A stretch of DNA of 59,874 nt from a bacterium (lineage in GTDB: Bacteria > Zhuqueibacterota > QNDG01 > JAFGCO01), in assembly GCA_016930535.1 (NCBI GenBank), contig JAFGGN010000070.1, positions 1-59,874 on the forward strand. The letters run 5' to 3'. This document shows positions 9,094 through 17,422 of this stretch, one piece after another. The notes beneath the pieces are model-generated. The model did no database searches. It saw only the letters and a list, made by a program, of their open reading frames with translations, and was not told where the DNA came from. Positions within the stretch are counted from its first letter, which is position 1. Each line of letters starts with the position of its first letter. Both the position numbers and the translations under genes were made by a program.

Positions 9094-10867
9094 AGCAATC
9101 AGTACAACGGTTCGGCAGACGCGGGAACGTGATTATGACCGCATGTTAGCCAAGGCCCTGGTCGAGCGTGAAGTGCTGTCACTTCAGCAGGCCAAAGCTG
9201 CGCTGGGAGAAATCCGGAACGGATCTCCGGATACGACTCTGGAAAAGTACCTGCTTGAGTCCAAAATCGTCAGGGAGGATGAGCTCCTTGAAACGAAAGC
9301 CGCACTCTGGCATGTGCCCTTTATCGACCTTTCCAACTATGAAATCGACCCCGAGGTGCTGGAACTCGTTCCCGCCTCGCTGGTTAAAAAGTTTCAGTTC
9401 TTTCCCCTGTTCAGAATCGACAATACCCTGCTCGTGGCCATGGCGGATCCCAAGGATGTCAAGGCCATCGATAAAATCACACAGCAGACCCAGCTGGAAG
9501 TCTCTCCGGCTCTGTCCTCAAAAACGGCGCTGAAAGAAGCCATCGCCAAGCATTACGGCCAGGCGGCCGAAGCACCTATTGAAATGTCCCAGGTGACGAA
9601 CGAGGAAATTCAGGATATTCTCGAGGTGATCGAGGCCGAATCCTCTAGTGAGGATGTGGAACAGCAGTCCACGGCCGACCTGGAAAGGCTGGCCGAAGAG
9701 GCGCCGGTAGTCAAAATGGCCAATATGGTGCTGACCCAGGGTATTCTTGAAGGCGCATCGGATATTCATATCAATCCCGAGGAAAAAATGGTCAGGGTCA
9801 GGACCCGTGTGGACGGTGTTCTGCGCGACAGCCTCAAACTGCCCAAGAATCTGCAGGAAGCCCTGATCTCGCGTATAAAAATCCTTTCGAATCTGGATAT
9901 CGCGGAACACCGGATACCCCAGGATGGTCAGCTTCAGGTGAAACTGTCCGACGGGCGCCGCATCGAAATCCGTGTTTCCACGCTTCCATCCGCGTTCGGT
10001 GAAAATGTGGTTATGCGTGTGCTCGACAAGAGCGCGGCATTGCTGCAGATCGAGAATCTGGGTTTCGAAGATGATGTGAGGCAGGATGTGATCGATCTGC
10101 TGTCCGCCGCCTACGGCATCATTCTGGTGACAGGACCCACCGGCAGCGGTAAAACCACGAGCCTGTATGCGGCCCTGAACCGGCTCAACTCGGTGGAAAA
10201 AAATATCATTACACTCGAAGACCCGATCGAATACCGCCTCGAGCTGATCCGCCAGTCCCAGGTCAATGTCAAGGCGGGAATGACCTTTGCCAAGGGGCTG
10301 CGCGCCATTCTGCGTCAGGATCCGGATATCGTGATGGTCGGTGAAATTCGTGATTCCGAAACGGGAAACATCGCCATACAGGCCGCCTTGACAGGCCACC
10401 TTGTGCTGTCCACCCTGCATACCAACGATGCATGCGGTGCGGTCACCCGTCTGGCGGAAATGGATATCGAACCGTTCCTGATTTCTTCGGCCGTTCTCGG
10501 TGTCATGGCCCAGCGTCTGGTCAGGAAAATCTGTCCGGAGTGCAAGGAAGAAGTCAAGGAAAAAACCATGATCCCGAAAATCGTGCTGGACAGCCTGGGT
10601 ATCGAAGATTCGAGCCAGATCCGGGTGTACAAGGGACGCGGTTGCAGCAAATGCCGGGAAACCGGTTACAAGGGACGAATGAGCATTATCGAGGTATTAA
10701 AGATTACGGACGCCATCCGGGAGAAAATCCTTGAGAGCGCTTCTTCGGACGCAATCAACAAGATCGCCCTGGCCGGGGGCATGCGCCCCATGATGGTGGA
10801 CGGATGGATCAAGATTCTGAAAGGCATTACCACGCTGGAAGAGGTAATGCGTGTGGTCAATCTTTAA
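9086..10867 (+). CDS. pilB: Type IV pilus extension ATPase PilB
   Basis: 593 residues. An N-terminal T2SSE_N/MshEN-like region (about 50-150) is followed by the secretion-ATPase core: Walker A GPTGSGKTT near residue 350, LEDPIEYR Asp box, Walker B region DPDIVMVGE near 412, and a His box around LSTLHTNDA. The tetracysteine zinc site (CPEC near 482, CSKC near 520) is typical of PilB/GspE extension ATPases and absent from PilT. It powers pilin polymerisation from the cytoplasmic face. Because PilM/N/O/P/Q and PilT are nearby, PilB is a better label than GspE. Confidence 0.95.
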   Translation: MHEAISTTVRQTRERDYDRMLAKALVEREVLSLQQAKAALGEIRNGSPDTTLEKYLLESKIVREDELLETKAALWHVPFIDLSNYEIDPEVLELVPASLVKKFQFFPLFRIDNTLLVAMADPKDVKAIDKITQQTQLEVSPALSSKTALKEAIAKHYGQAAEAPIEMSQVTNEEIQDILEVIEAESSSEDVEQQSTADLERLAEEAPVVKMANMVLTQGILEGASDIHINPEEKMVRVRTRVDGVLRDSLKLPKNLQEALISRIKILSNLDIAEHRIPQDGQLQVKLSDGRRIEIRVSTLPSAFGENVVMRVLDKSAALLQIENLGFEDDVRQDVIDLLSAAYGIILVTGPTGSGKTTSLYAALNRLNSVEKNIITLEDPIEYRLELIRQSQVNVKAGMTFAKGLRAILRQDPDIVMVGEIRDSETGNIAIQAALTGHLVLSTLHTNDACGAVTRLAEMDIEPFLISSAVLGVMAQRLVRKICPECKEEVKEKTMIPKIVLDSLGIEDSSQIRVYKGRGCSKCRETGYKGRMSIIEVLKITDAIREKILESASSDAINKIALAGGMRPMMVDGWIKILKGITTLEEVMRVVNL

Positions 10868-10887
10868 GCTGTGAGGGATGAAAAAAG

Positions 10888-12102
10888 ATGCCGACTTTTG
10901 AATTCAAAGCCGTGACGCCCAACGGGACGGTGATCAACGAGACACTGGAAGCGGCCAATCCGCAGAGTGCCCGCAGTGAAATCGCCAAGCGGGGATACAG
11001 GGCCATTTCGGTTAAAGAGAAAGCCGCAGAGGGCGGAATCATGAATGCCGACCTGTTTGCAAAAAAGGTCAAGGTCGATGAAATCGTTCTCTTTACCCAG
11101 GAACTCGTGACCCTGCTCAAGGCCGGCGTGCCGCTTCTCACATCCATCGAAGCCCTGTCATCCCAGAGTTCCAAGGAATTCGGAACCGTTCTCAATAAGA
11201 TTTATGTGGATGTGATGTCGGGCAAGAGCTTTTCACAGGCCCTGGACGGCCATCCCAAGGTTTTTACCAAACTGTACGTGAACTCCGTCCGCGCCGGCGA
11301 GGTCAGCGGCTCCATGGACGATGTGCTGTCCCGTATGGCCATGCTGCTGAAAAAGGACGAAGAGCTGAAAAAGCAGGTCAAGTCGGCCCTTCGTTATCCG
11401 ATCATCGTGGTTTGCGCCATGCTTGCCGCATTCTTTATCATCATGCTGAAGGTGATGCCCAATTTCACGAAGATGTTCGCCAAAATGAAAATGGATCTGC
11501 CGCTGCCCACGCGTATCCTGATGGCCACCAGCGATTTTGTACAGGCCAATTTCGTGATCATTTTCATCCTTCTTGCCACCGTGATTTCCGCGTTTCTGTT
11601 TTTCATTCGCACGGAGAAGGGCCGGTTCTGGTGGGACGGCGTGCTGATGAAAATGCCGATTACGGGAAATCTCGTGATCAAGAGTGCCATGGCCCGCTTT
11701 ACCAAGATGTTTGAAACTTTGAACCGGTCGGGTCTGCCCATCATCCAGACACTCAATACGGTATCCACGGCCGTGGGAAACGTGGTCATCGAATCCATGA
11801 TCAAGGAAGTGGCACTGAATATTGAAAAAGGGAACGGTATCGCCGGTTCCATGAAGAAATTCGATCTGTTTCCGCCCATGGTGGTGCGCATGATCAGCAT
11901 CGGCGAACAGTCCGGTTCTCTGGACAGCATGCTCGAAAGCATTGCGGACCATTATGAAGTGGAAGTGGGATATGCGGTAAAGGGCCTGGTGGCCATGATC
12001 GAACCGCTTCTGACCGTTGTGATGGGCGGTGCCGTGGTCGTGATGGCGCTGGCCATATTCCTGCCCATGTGGAACATGGTAGGCGCTGTACAGCACAAGT
12101 AG
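10888..12102 (+). CDS. pilC: Type IV pilus inner-membrane platform protein PilC
   Basis: 404 residues, normal for PilC/GspF. Two homologous T2SSF cytoplasmic domains (about 70-190 and 275-395), each with the ELVTLLKAGVPL / FETLNRSGLPI type motif, are separated by and followed by membrane segments (for example IVVCAMLAAFFIIMLKVMP and the C-terminal VMGGAVVVMALAIFLP). It forms the platform that PilB turns to insert pilin subunits. It starts 20 bases after pilB. Confidence 0.95.
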   Translation: MPTFEFKAVTPNGTVINETLEAANPQSARSEIAKRGYRAISVKEKAAEGGIMNADLFAKKVKVDEIVLFTQELVTLLKAGVPLLTSIEALSSQSSKEFGTVLNKIYVDVMSGKSFSQALDGHPKVFTKLYVNSVRAGEVSGSMDDVLSRMAMLLKKDEELKKQVKSALRYPIIVVCAMLAAFFIIMLKVMPNFTKMFAKMKMDLPLPTRILMATSDFVQANFVIIFILLATVISAFLFFIRTEKGRFWWDGVLMKMPITGNLVIKSAMARFTKMFETLNRSGLPIIQTLNTVSTAVGNVVIESMIKEVALNIEKGNGIAGSMKKFDLFPPMVVRMISIGEQSGSLDSMLESIADHYEVEVGYAVKGLVAMIEPLLTVVMGGAVVVMALAIFLPMWNMVGAVQHK

Positions 12103-12268
12103 AGAGAAAGCGCAAGTATTGCTCAATATAAGGAAAGACGAACCCGTAATGCACGTTATTTTGAAATCATATAAGGAGGTGTCCAGGACGAAACACCAGG
12201 GGTGATGTGGCGGGGGCTTTTAAAACCTTAATTTTCCTTAAGAACCCAAACGTACTTGGAGGTACAAC
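12103..12268 (+). promoter_or_regulatory. Leader region of the major pilin gene
   Basis: 166-base spacer. It contains AAGGAGGTG (from about 12175), a short GGTGT/ACACC hairpin just after it, and the GGAGGT ribosome binding site of the pilin at about 12258-12263. I see no convincing -24/-12 promoter. A separate pilin promoter or an RNA regulatory leader is likely from the length but not proven. Confidence 0.35.
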
Positions 12269-12607
12269 ATGTTACGCAATCAAAAAGGTTTCACCCTGGT
12301 CGAACTGATCATCGTCATCGTCATTATCGGTATTCTTGCTGCTGTCGCTATTCCCAAATTCAATGAACTCGATACATCCGCCAAAGAAGCGGCCTGCCGC
12401 GGCAACAAAGACATCATCCGCGCTGCTGCCACCAGTTATTACGGCAAAGAAGCCATTGACAACAATGGACAGGGTGCCTGGCCGACAGCTCTGACGGACA
12501 TGGGCGATTTCCTGGATGATACCGCGATGGTTTGCCCGGTTGACAATGCCGGTACCTACTCGATTGATGGCACGACCGGTATGGTAACCTGCTCTACCTG
12601 TGGTTAA
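12269..12607 (+). CDS. pilA: Major type IV pilin (PilA/GspG-like)
   Basis: 112 residues with a 7-residue leader ending in Gly, then FTLVELIIVIVIIGILAAVAIP, the canonical prepilin methylation motif with Glu at mature position 5. The mature protein is about 105 residues, short for a classic pilin and close to GspG size. Four cysteines remain: one in EAACRG, one in VCPVD, and two in the C-terminal CSTCG, which could form structural disulfides. Position after pilC, a strong ribosome binding site (GGAGGT) and a following stable hairpin fit a highly expressed subunit. A T2SS-type major pseudopilin is the alternative. Confidence 0.85.
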   Translation: MLRNQKGFTLVELIIVIVIIGILAAVAIPKFNELDTSAKEAACRGNKDIIRAAATSYYGKEAIDNNGQGAWPTALTDMGDFLDDTAMVCPVDNAGTYSIDGTTGMVTCSTCG

Positions 12608-12627
12608 TCATTAATTTTGTTATTTTT

Positions 12628-12657
12628 ATGAGGAAGGGAACTTGTTCCCTTCCTCAT
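12628..12657 (+). terminator. Stable hairpin after the pilin gene (attenuator or transcript stabiliser)
   Basis: A 14-bp perfect stem, arms 12628-12641 and 12644-12657, with a 2-base spacer. It begins 20 bases after the pilin stop. There is no long T run behind it, so it probably causes partial termination and/or protects the pilin mRNA 3' end, giving excess pilin over the downstream minor pilins. Confidence 0.7.
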
Positions 12658-12687
12658 ATTTATCGGATTAAATGTCGGGTGGATACC

Positions 12688-13146
12688 ATGAAGGATTTGA
12701 ATAAAGGCTACACGCTGATCGAGCTCATCGTGATCATTATCGTGACGGGCATTTTTGGCGGTATGGTAGGCTTGTATTTTTCACGGATGGACAACACCAC
12801 GCAAATGGCAAGGGCGGCCCATCAGGTCCTGTCCGATGTGCGGTATGCACAGGAAATGGCCATGTCCGCAAACCGGGGAGTCGATTTTCAAATCACCGGC
12901 AACAGCTATTCCATTCTGTGGACCCTGGACGGAACCGCCGTTCAATCGACTTTCGACGGCTCGGTTGTCGAAAAGGATATCGGCGACGAGCTCGGCGCCT
13001 ATTTGTCGGGATCCAGTTTTTCATTCACCGCGGACGGGCTGCCGGACCGGGCCATCACGCTGTCCGTGACCCGCAATGACGATGCCTATAATATCGTGGT
13101 GATTGCCGAGACGGGTTATTCCTATATTGAGAATGTTTCATCATGA
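12688..13146 (+). CDS. Minor prepilin, GspH/FimT-like
   Basis: 152 residues. Leader MKDLNKG, then YTLIELIVIIIVTGIFGG, a prepilin signal with Glu at mature position 5. The globular part begins with the pattern ARAAHQVLSDVRYAQEMAMS, seen in GspH/FimT pseudopilins. ATG 12688 is preferred because it gives a standard short leader. The stop overlaps the next possible ATG, and it is one of three consecutive minor prepilins that would prime or cap the pilus. Confidence 0.8.
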   Translation: MKDLNKGYTLIELIVIIIVTGIFGGMVGLYFSRMDNTTQMARAAHQVLSDVRYAQEMAMSANRGVDFQITGNSYSILWTLDGTAVQSTFDGSVVEKDIGDELGAYLSGSSFSFTADGLPDRAITLSVTRNDDAYNIVVIAETGYSYIENVSS

Positions 13147-13178
13147 AACCAGGATGGTTGAATGGGGGTGATTTGAAG

Positions 13179-13601
13179 ATGCGACGGGAAAGAATCGTTC
13201 GTTTTTTGAAAAAGCAGGAAGGCGTGTCTCTGATCGAGGCCATTATTCTGATTGTCGTGCTGGCCGTGTCACTCCCTCCGATTTCCGAGCTGCTGCAGGA
13301 AAGCCTGTTTTCTTCAGTGCGCATGAGCGCCCTGAACAAAGCATCCTTTTATGCACAGCAGCGGCTCGAGCAGATTGTGGCGGATTATGCCAATACGGTG
13401 AGCACCTCGGGAGGGTACGAAAACATCGTTCAAGGGTATTATGAGGACGAGGTGCCGGAAGCGGGATTCAACACGCATGTGGATATCGTCACGTCGGTTT
13501 ACAACGGTATTAATTACAAGGAAATTGAAATTACCTGTTCGAATCCCCAGTCGGACCAGGTGGTCCGGCTGAAAACATGGATCGTGGATCTGGATGCATA
13601 A
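13179..13601 (+). CDS. Minor prepilin, PilV/GspI-like
   Basis: 140 residues from ATG 13179 (GGGGGTGA about 8 bases upstream); an earlier ATG at 13143 overlaps the preceding stop and would give a 30-residue leader. Prepilin motif EGVSLIEAIILIVVLAV with cleavage after Gly15 and Glu at mature position 5. The globular part (ASFYAQQRLEQIVADYA) matches the general pattern of PilV/GspI minor pilins. It would be processed by PilD. Confidence 0.75.
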   Translation: MRRERIVRFLKKQEGVSLIEAIILIVVLAVSLPPISELLQESLFSSVRMSALNKASFYAQQRLEQIVADYANTVSTSGGYENIVQGYYEDEVPEAGFNTHVDIVTSVYNGINYKEIEITCSNPQSDQVVRLKTWIVDLDA

Positions 13602-13620
13602 CGAAGGGCAGGCAAAGGTC

Positions 13621-14139
13621 ATGAAGAAAATTTTGGATAAAATCAAGGCCGGCAACGCGGGTTTTTCACTCATGGAGCTGATTATGGCCATGCTGGTGAT
13701 GGCCGTTCTGATGGTGGCGATAACCCCGCTGTTCAAAACCAGCATACTGACTTTTACGCAGACCACGGCCATTGCGGAATCGGGCCAGAGTGCACGCATC
13801 GCGTTCAACCGTCTGCTGCTCGACATGAAAAAAATGGACCTCATCAATTCGGGCAGTTCCTCCGGTATCTCTTTTGACGATATCGACGGTAATACCGTCG
13901 TTTATGCCTATTCCGGCGAGCGCCTGCTTCGCAACGGCAGCACGGCAGCCGGAGATGTCAGCGGGTTTACGATCGAATATATCGACGTGGACGGCTATGT
14001 GTATGCAGCTCCCAGTGATGACACGTGGCAGATCAAGGTCACGCTGGATTTCGACATACAGGGATCCCCGGCCTCGTTTACGGCCGAAGTATCTCCCCGG
14101 AACATTCATTTTTCCGGGCATGCAATGGATGCCGGCTGA
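13621..14139 (+). CDS. Minor prepilin, PilW/GspJ-like
   Basis: 172 residues from ATG 13621, preceded by AAAGG; ATG 13594, which overlaps the previous gene, is possible. Leader MKKILDKIKAGNAG, then FSLMELIMAMLVMAVLM, a prepilin signal. After the helix comes QSARIAFNRLLLDMKKMD, typical of PilW/GspJ proteins. It is third in the minor-pilin set; the order FimT-V-W-X is the usual one. Confidence 0.75.
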   Translation: MKKILDKIKAGNAGFSLMELIMAMLVMAVLMVAITPLFKTSILTFTQTTAIAESGQSARIAFNRLLLDMKKMDLINSGSSSGISFDDIDGNTVVYAYSGERLLRNGSTAAGDVSGFTIEYIDVDGYVYAAPSDDTWQIKVTLDFDIQGSPASFTAEVSPRNIHFSGHAMDAG

Positions 14140-14240
14140 TCGACTGAAAGTGTTATCGTCCGGATGTGTGTCCGGAACGTGGAACGGAATTTAAAACGTA
14201 TCTTTCATTCAGGAGCATGCGCTTCTGAAGGGGGTCAAAA

Positions 14241-15245
14241 ATGAAACAAGCATTTCTGAGGGGGGAAAAGGGGATTATGGCGGCGGTTTTCGTGGTGCTT
14301 ATGGTCACCCTGGGTACCGTAGCCCTGACATCCTATTACCTGATGAACCGGGAAAGCGAAAATGCCACGAACAGTGCGCTGGCCATGCAGGTGGAATATT
14401 CGGCCAATGCGGCCGCCTATTACGGAATCAAGGCGCTCAGGAACGGGGACCTTTCCGACGGCGAGCCGCAGACACTGGAGGTGTCGGATATTCCTGTCCA
14501 TCTGCTGGCCACCAAAACCGTGGATGCGGACGAGGACAGCATCTGGCGGCTCAACATCGAATCCACCAACCAGATGGGCGCATCCCGTTCCATCGAAATC
14601 GACCTGGAAATTCCCGTGGGACTCGCGAATTTGGCTATCGCGGCCGAAGGGGACGTGGATGACGATATCGGTCCTTATGACGAGAACGACGTTTACGACG
14701 CGGATCTGATCGAGGAAAATATGCAACTGCCGGATCTGGATATAGATGGTTTGCTTGCACTGTCCATTGCCAACTATTCGGGGATGCTTTCATTGAAAGA
14801 CGGATTCGATCCTTCCGATCCTTCCGTTATTCCATCGACACCCTGGGCGGATTCCATCGATGCGGATCCCTTCTATTACTGGAAAGACGGGGAGAAGATC
14901 CCTCATATCATTCATGTTGAATCGGATATCCGGCTTTATCAGAACGAGAACTACTACGGTATTTTCGTGGTCGACGGCAATGTCGAAATTCAGAGCGGTC
15001 AGACCAATATATACGGCGTGATTCTGCAGCTGGATCCGACGAATACAGTCACGGAAGAGGATGTGACCCTGAAGGGAACCACGGGCGAGCGCTACAAATT
15101 CACGGGCGGCCTGGTATCCTACGGGAATGTGGAGGCCAACGGCCATCCGACCGTGCAGCATAGTTACGAGTACATGAGTGTGTTTGCGCAATACGCCAAT
15201 GAAGATTTGAGCCAGTTTCCGGTCATCAGCTGGAAGTACAAGTAA
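14241..15245 (+). CDS. PilX-like / GspK-like pilus assembly protein
   Basis: 334 residues. The N-terminal region GEKGIMAAVFVVLMVTLGTVALTSYYLM resembles PilX_N: an inner-membrane helix without a standard prepilin Glu5. It is followed by a QVEYSANAAAYYGIKALRNG segment common to PilX/GspK. The remaining 230 residues are acidic, with a strand-rich segment near 230-310 that looks like a beta-helix-type bactofilin or adhesin fold. ATG 14241 has AAGGGGG upstream. It closes the minor-pilin set before a 400-base spacer. Confidence 0.75.
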   Translation: MKQAFLRGEKGIMAAVFVVLMVTLGTVALTSYYLMNRESENATNSALAMQVEYSANAAAYYGIKALRNGDLSDGEPQTLEVSDIPVHLLATKTVDADEDSIWRLNIESTNQMGASRSIEIDLEIPVGLANLAIAAEGDVDDDIGPYDENDVYDADLIEENMQLPDLDIDGLLALSIANYSGMLSLKDGFDPSDPSVIPSTPWADSIDADPFYYWKDGEKIPHIIHVESDIRLYQNENYYGIFVVDGNVEIQSGQTNIYGVILQLDPTNTVTEEDVTLKGTTGERYKFTGGLVSYGNVEANGHPTVQHSYEYMSVFAQYANEDLSQFPVISWKYK

Positions 15246-15390
15246 GCCATGAAGTTGCTGGTGTTCTTTCAGGCAAATTGAAAAAATGGCATATTTTTAA
15301 AAAAATGCTTGTATTTTTAACAAATGTTATATATTATGCCATTTAGTACTGTCTGATTATATAAGTTTGTTTGCTGATTTTATTGTGATT

Positions 15391-15477
15391 AAGCGCTTTC
15401 TGTAGTTTTTACCCAAGATCTCGTGTATGAAAACTTAGGGGGGACCGGGTCGGGTGAAAGATAGGAGCGCTTTTTTT
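15391..15477 (+). terminator. Extended structured element ending in a T run
   Basis: AGCGC (15392-15396) can pair with GCGCT, TTTC with GAAA, and ACCC (15411-15414) with a GGGT at about 15447-15455, leaving a 35-base purine-rich loop and ending in seven T at 15471-15477. It lies 145 bases after the PilX-like gene. It reads as an intrinsic terminator with an unusually elaborate stem, or as a small structured RNA. It does not match a riboswitch class that I know. Confidence 0.4.
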
Positions 15478-15532
15478 GTTCCGGCCGGAAAATGCCGGCA
15501 GATGAACGTTTTGGCTTTTGATAAGTATTTTG

Positions 15533-15569
15533 TTGCGTCATTTGAGGTGTTTATGGTATAATATTTGCT
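15533..15569 (+). promoter_or_regulatory. Overlapping sigma-70 and sigma-54 promoter elements before pilM
   Basis: TTGCGT (15533-15538), an 18-base spacer and a perfect TATAAT (15557-15562) form a sigma-70 promoter. The same bases contain TGGTAT-AATAT-TTGC (15554-15568), which has the invariant GG and GC of a sigma-54 promoter at correct spacing with two mismatches. A TGACA-GATT-TGTCA hairpin (15593-15606) follows. Which holoenzyme uses the site cannot be decided from sequence. Confidence 0.55.
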
Positions 15570-15645
15570 TATGAACAGGTTGACATCTTTTTGACAGATT
15601 TGTCACAGGAGTCATTTCAAAGTGTAATTATCGAAGGATCGGGCC

Positions 15646-17418
15646 GTGGACATATTCAATTTCTCATTCGCATCACCGAAACGCTGGAAAAGGGTACTGG
15701 GCGTCGAATTCGGCAACGAGTCGCTGCAGTACGTACTTCTGAACCGGATGATCGGTAAATACGTCGTTGAGAATTTCGGCAAATACGCTTTCAAGGGCGT
15801 GGGGGATCCCATCGAGGGATTGTATACGGTGCTGCCCCTGCTTTTTAAAAAGCACAGCCATCTGAAAAGCGCCAAGCTGATCATCGGCCTGGACGAGTCG
15901 GTCGCTGTCGTGAAAACGGACAGCTTTCCGCCTCTTCAGGAGAAAGAACTCAGACAGACCATCAGCCTGGCCTTTCAAAAGGAAATGGGCGCCGGCGAAG
16001 ACGGCAATCCCATCGTGTTCGGATACTACCCCATGGGCCCGGATCCGGACAACAAGGCAAACACCCAGTATCTGATTGTCGGCATGTACGAGGACGAAAT
16101 CAATCAGATCATACAGCCTTTTTCGGATCAGGGACTGATTCCGGAAAAAATCGTGGTACGCATGATGGCCCTTGGCAATATTGCGGCCCTGCTGCCCGGC
16201 GGCCGGAACAATGTGCCCATGGGCATTCTGAATATCGGAAACAAGAAAAGCATGCTGGCCATTTTCCGGAACGGCAAACTGGATTTTCACCGTGAAATCG
16301 TCATGGGCGACGAGGATTTTACCAAGGCCATCATCGGCACGATTTTTCACGAAGGCAAGGCCATCCAGTTTTCCCTCGAAGAAGCCGCGGAATTCAAAAA
16401 TAAATTCGGTTATCCGCTGGGATTCGTGGACAGCATGTCGTTCAAGGGCGCCCCGCTGTCGGAACTCGGCGCCATGATGCGGCCCGTGGTGGAACGTCTC
16501 ACCGGAGAAATTCAGCGTTCCATCGGTTTCTATGCGGACAAGACCAAGGGCCAGGCCGTTACATCCCTGTACCTCGTGGGCAAAGGCGCCAAAATCAAAC
16601 ATCTGGATCAGGTGCTCAACTCGAGGGTCGGTGTTCCCGTGGCCAGGCTGCCCATTCCGAAAAATGTCACGGTGGCCGGCGGGAAAAAGCAGAAAACCGT
16701 TTTCAAACAGAAATTTCTGGATCATTCGATCAGCCTGGCCGTGGCCTCGGAAATGAGCTTTACCGGCAGCCTGCTTCCCGATTATTACAGGGAAAGACGC
16801 CTGCAGAATATGGTACAGAAGGCCGGCCTTGTCGTGGGCGGTATTCTGGCGGGCATCGCTTTGATACTGGTTGCATGGGTTTATACCAATAAAGGCACAC
16901 TCAAGAACAAGATCGTTCATGCGGAGAAGCTGGCGCTGGCAGCCGAGACATCGGAAAAGAAATACGCCAGGGCCATTACGCAGAACGGGCTTCTGACCAA
17001 GGAAATCGACGACATCAAGATGCGGATCAGCCAGGACGAGGACCTGGTCCAGGTGCTCCGCCTGTTTTCCCATGAACTGCCCAAGGAACTGCTGATGAGC
17101 ACGTTCCATTATACATGGGAAATGCCAAAAAAATCCACACCCACACCCGCAGAACGGCGGCAGAAGAAAACACCTGAACAGATCGAAGCCGAACAGGCGG
17201 CGATGAAGCCGATACGCAAGGTGATTTTCGAAGGGGGCACCACGGATCCGGATGCGGACGTGAAAATCGCGGTGGCGGATTTCCTGATTTCCCTGCAAGC
17301 TTCCGGATATTTTGAAAGGGTCGAGCTGACCGACGAACTGATGCAGGAAGGAAAAGATGCACAGGATACGGAGAACAGGATCTACTGGTTCCAGGCAGAA
17401 GGCGAACTGAGGGAGTAG
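15646..17418 (+). CDS. pilM: Fused PilM-PilN pilus assembly protein
   Basis: 590 residues from a GTG start with GAAGGA upstream. Residues 1-380 form a PilM-like actin/FtsA-fold protein (VLGVEFGNESLQYV; NVPMGILNIGNKKS; SLYLVGKGAKIKHLDQVL). A single membrane helix (about 390-415) and a coiled coil (420-470) follow, then a small ferredoxin-like domain ending near 588, which is the PilN layout. In most T4P systems PilM and PilN are separate; a cytoplasmic-transmembrane-periplasmic chain like this resembles GspL of type II secretion. It links the cytoplasmic motor to the PilO/PilP alignment complex. PilO follows after 4 bases. Confidence 0.88.
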   Translation: MDIFNFSFASPKRWKRVLGVEFGNESLQYVLLNRMIGKYVVENFGKYAFKGVGDPIEGLYTVLPLLFKKHSHLKSAKLIIGLDESVAVVKTDSFPPLQEKELRQTISLAFQKEMGAGEDGNPIVFGYYPMGPDPDNKANTQYLIVGMYEDEINQIIQPFSDQGLIPEKIVVRMMALGNIAALLPGGRNNVPMGILNIGNKKSMLAIFRNGKLDFHREIVMGDEDFTKAIIGTIFHEGKAIQFSLEEAAEFKNKFGYPLGFVDSMSFKGAPLSELGAMMRPVVERLTGEIQRSIGFYADKTKGQAVTSLYLVGKGAKIKHLDQVLNSRVGVPVARLPIPKNVTVAGGKKQKTVFKQKFLDHSISLAVASEMSFTGSLLPDYYRERRLQNMVQKAGLVVGGILAGIALILVAWVYTNKGTLKNKIVHAEKLALAAETSEKKYARAITQNGLLTKEIDDIKMRISQDEDLVQVLRLFSHELPKELLMSTFHYTWEMPKKSTPTPAERRQKKTPEQIEAEQAAMKPIRKVIFEGGTTDPDADVKIAVADFLISLQASGYFERVELTDELMQEGKDAQDTENRIYWFQAEGELRE

Positions 17419-17422
17419 CATC

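Noticed and set aside
12101..12123. Sigma-54 promoter before the major pilin
   Set aside because: A TTGCT is present, but the -24 position has AG instead of the required GG. I cannot support it, although pilin genes often use sigma-54.
12269..12607. Conductive (e-pilin) type major pilin
   Set aside because: The mature protein is longer than typical e-pilins, and only about seven aromatics in some 105 residues is below the density expected.
15391..15477. Cyclic di-GMP riboswitch
   Set aside because: The G-rich loop suggested it, but the conserved GEMM core and its two-stem layout are not present.
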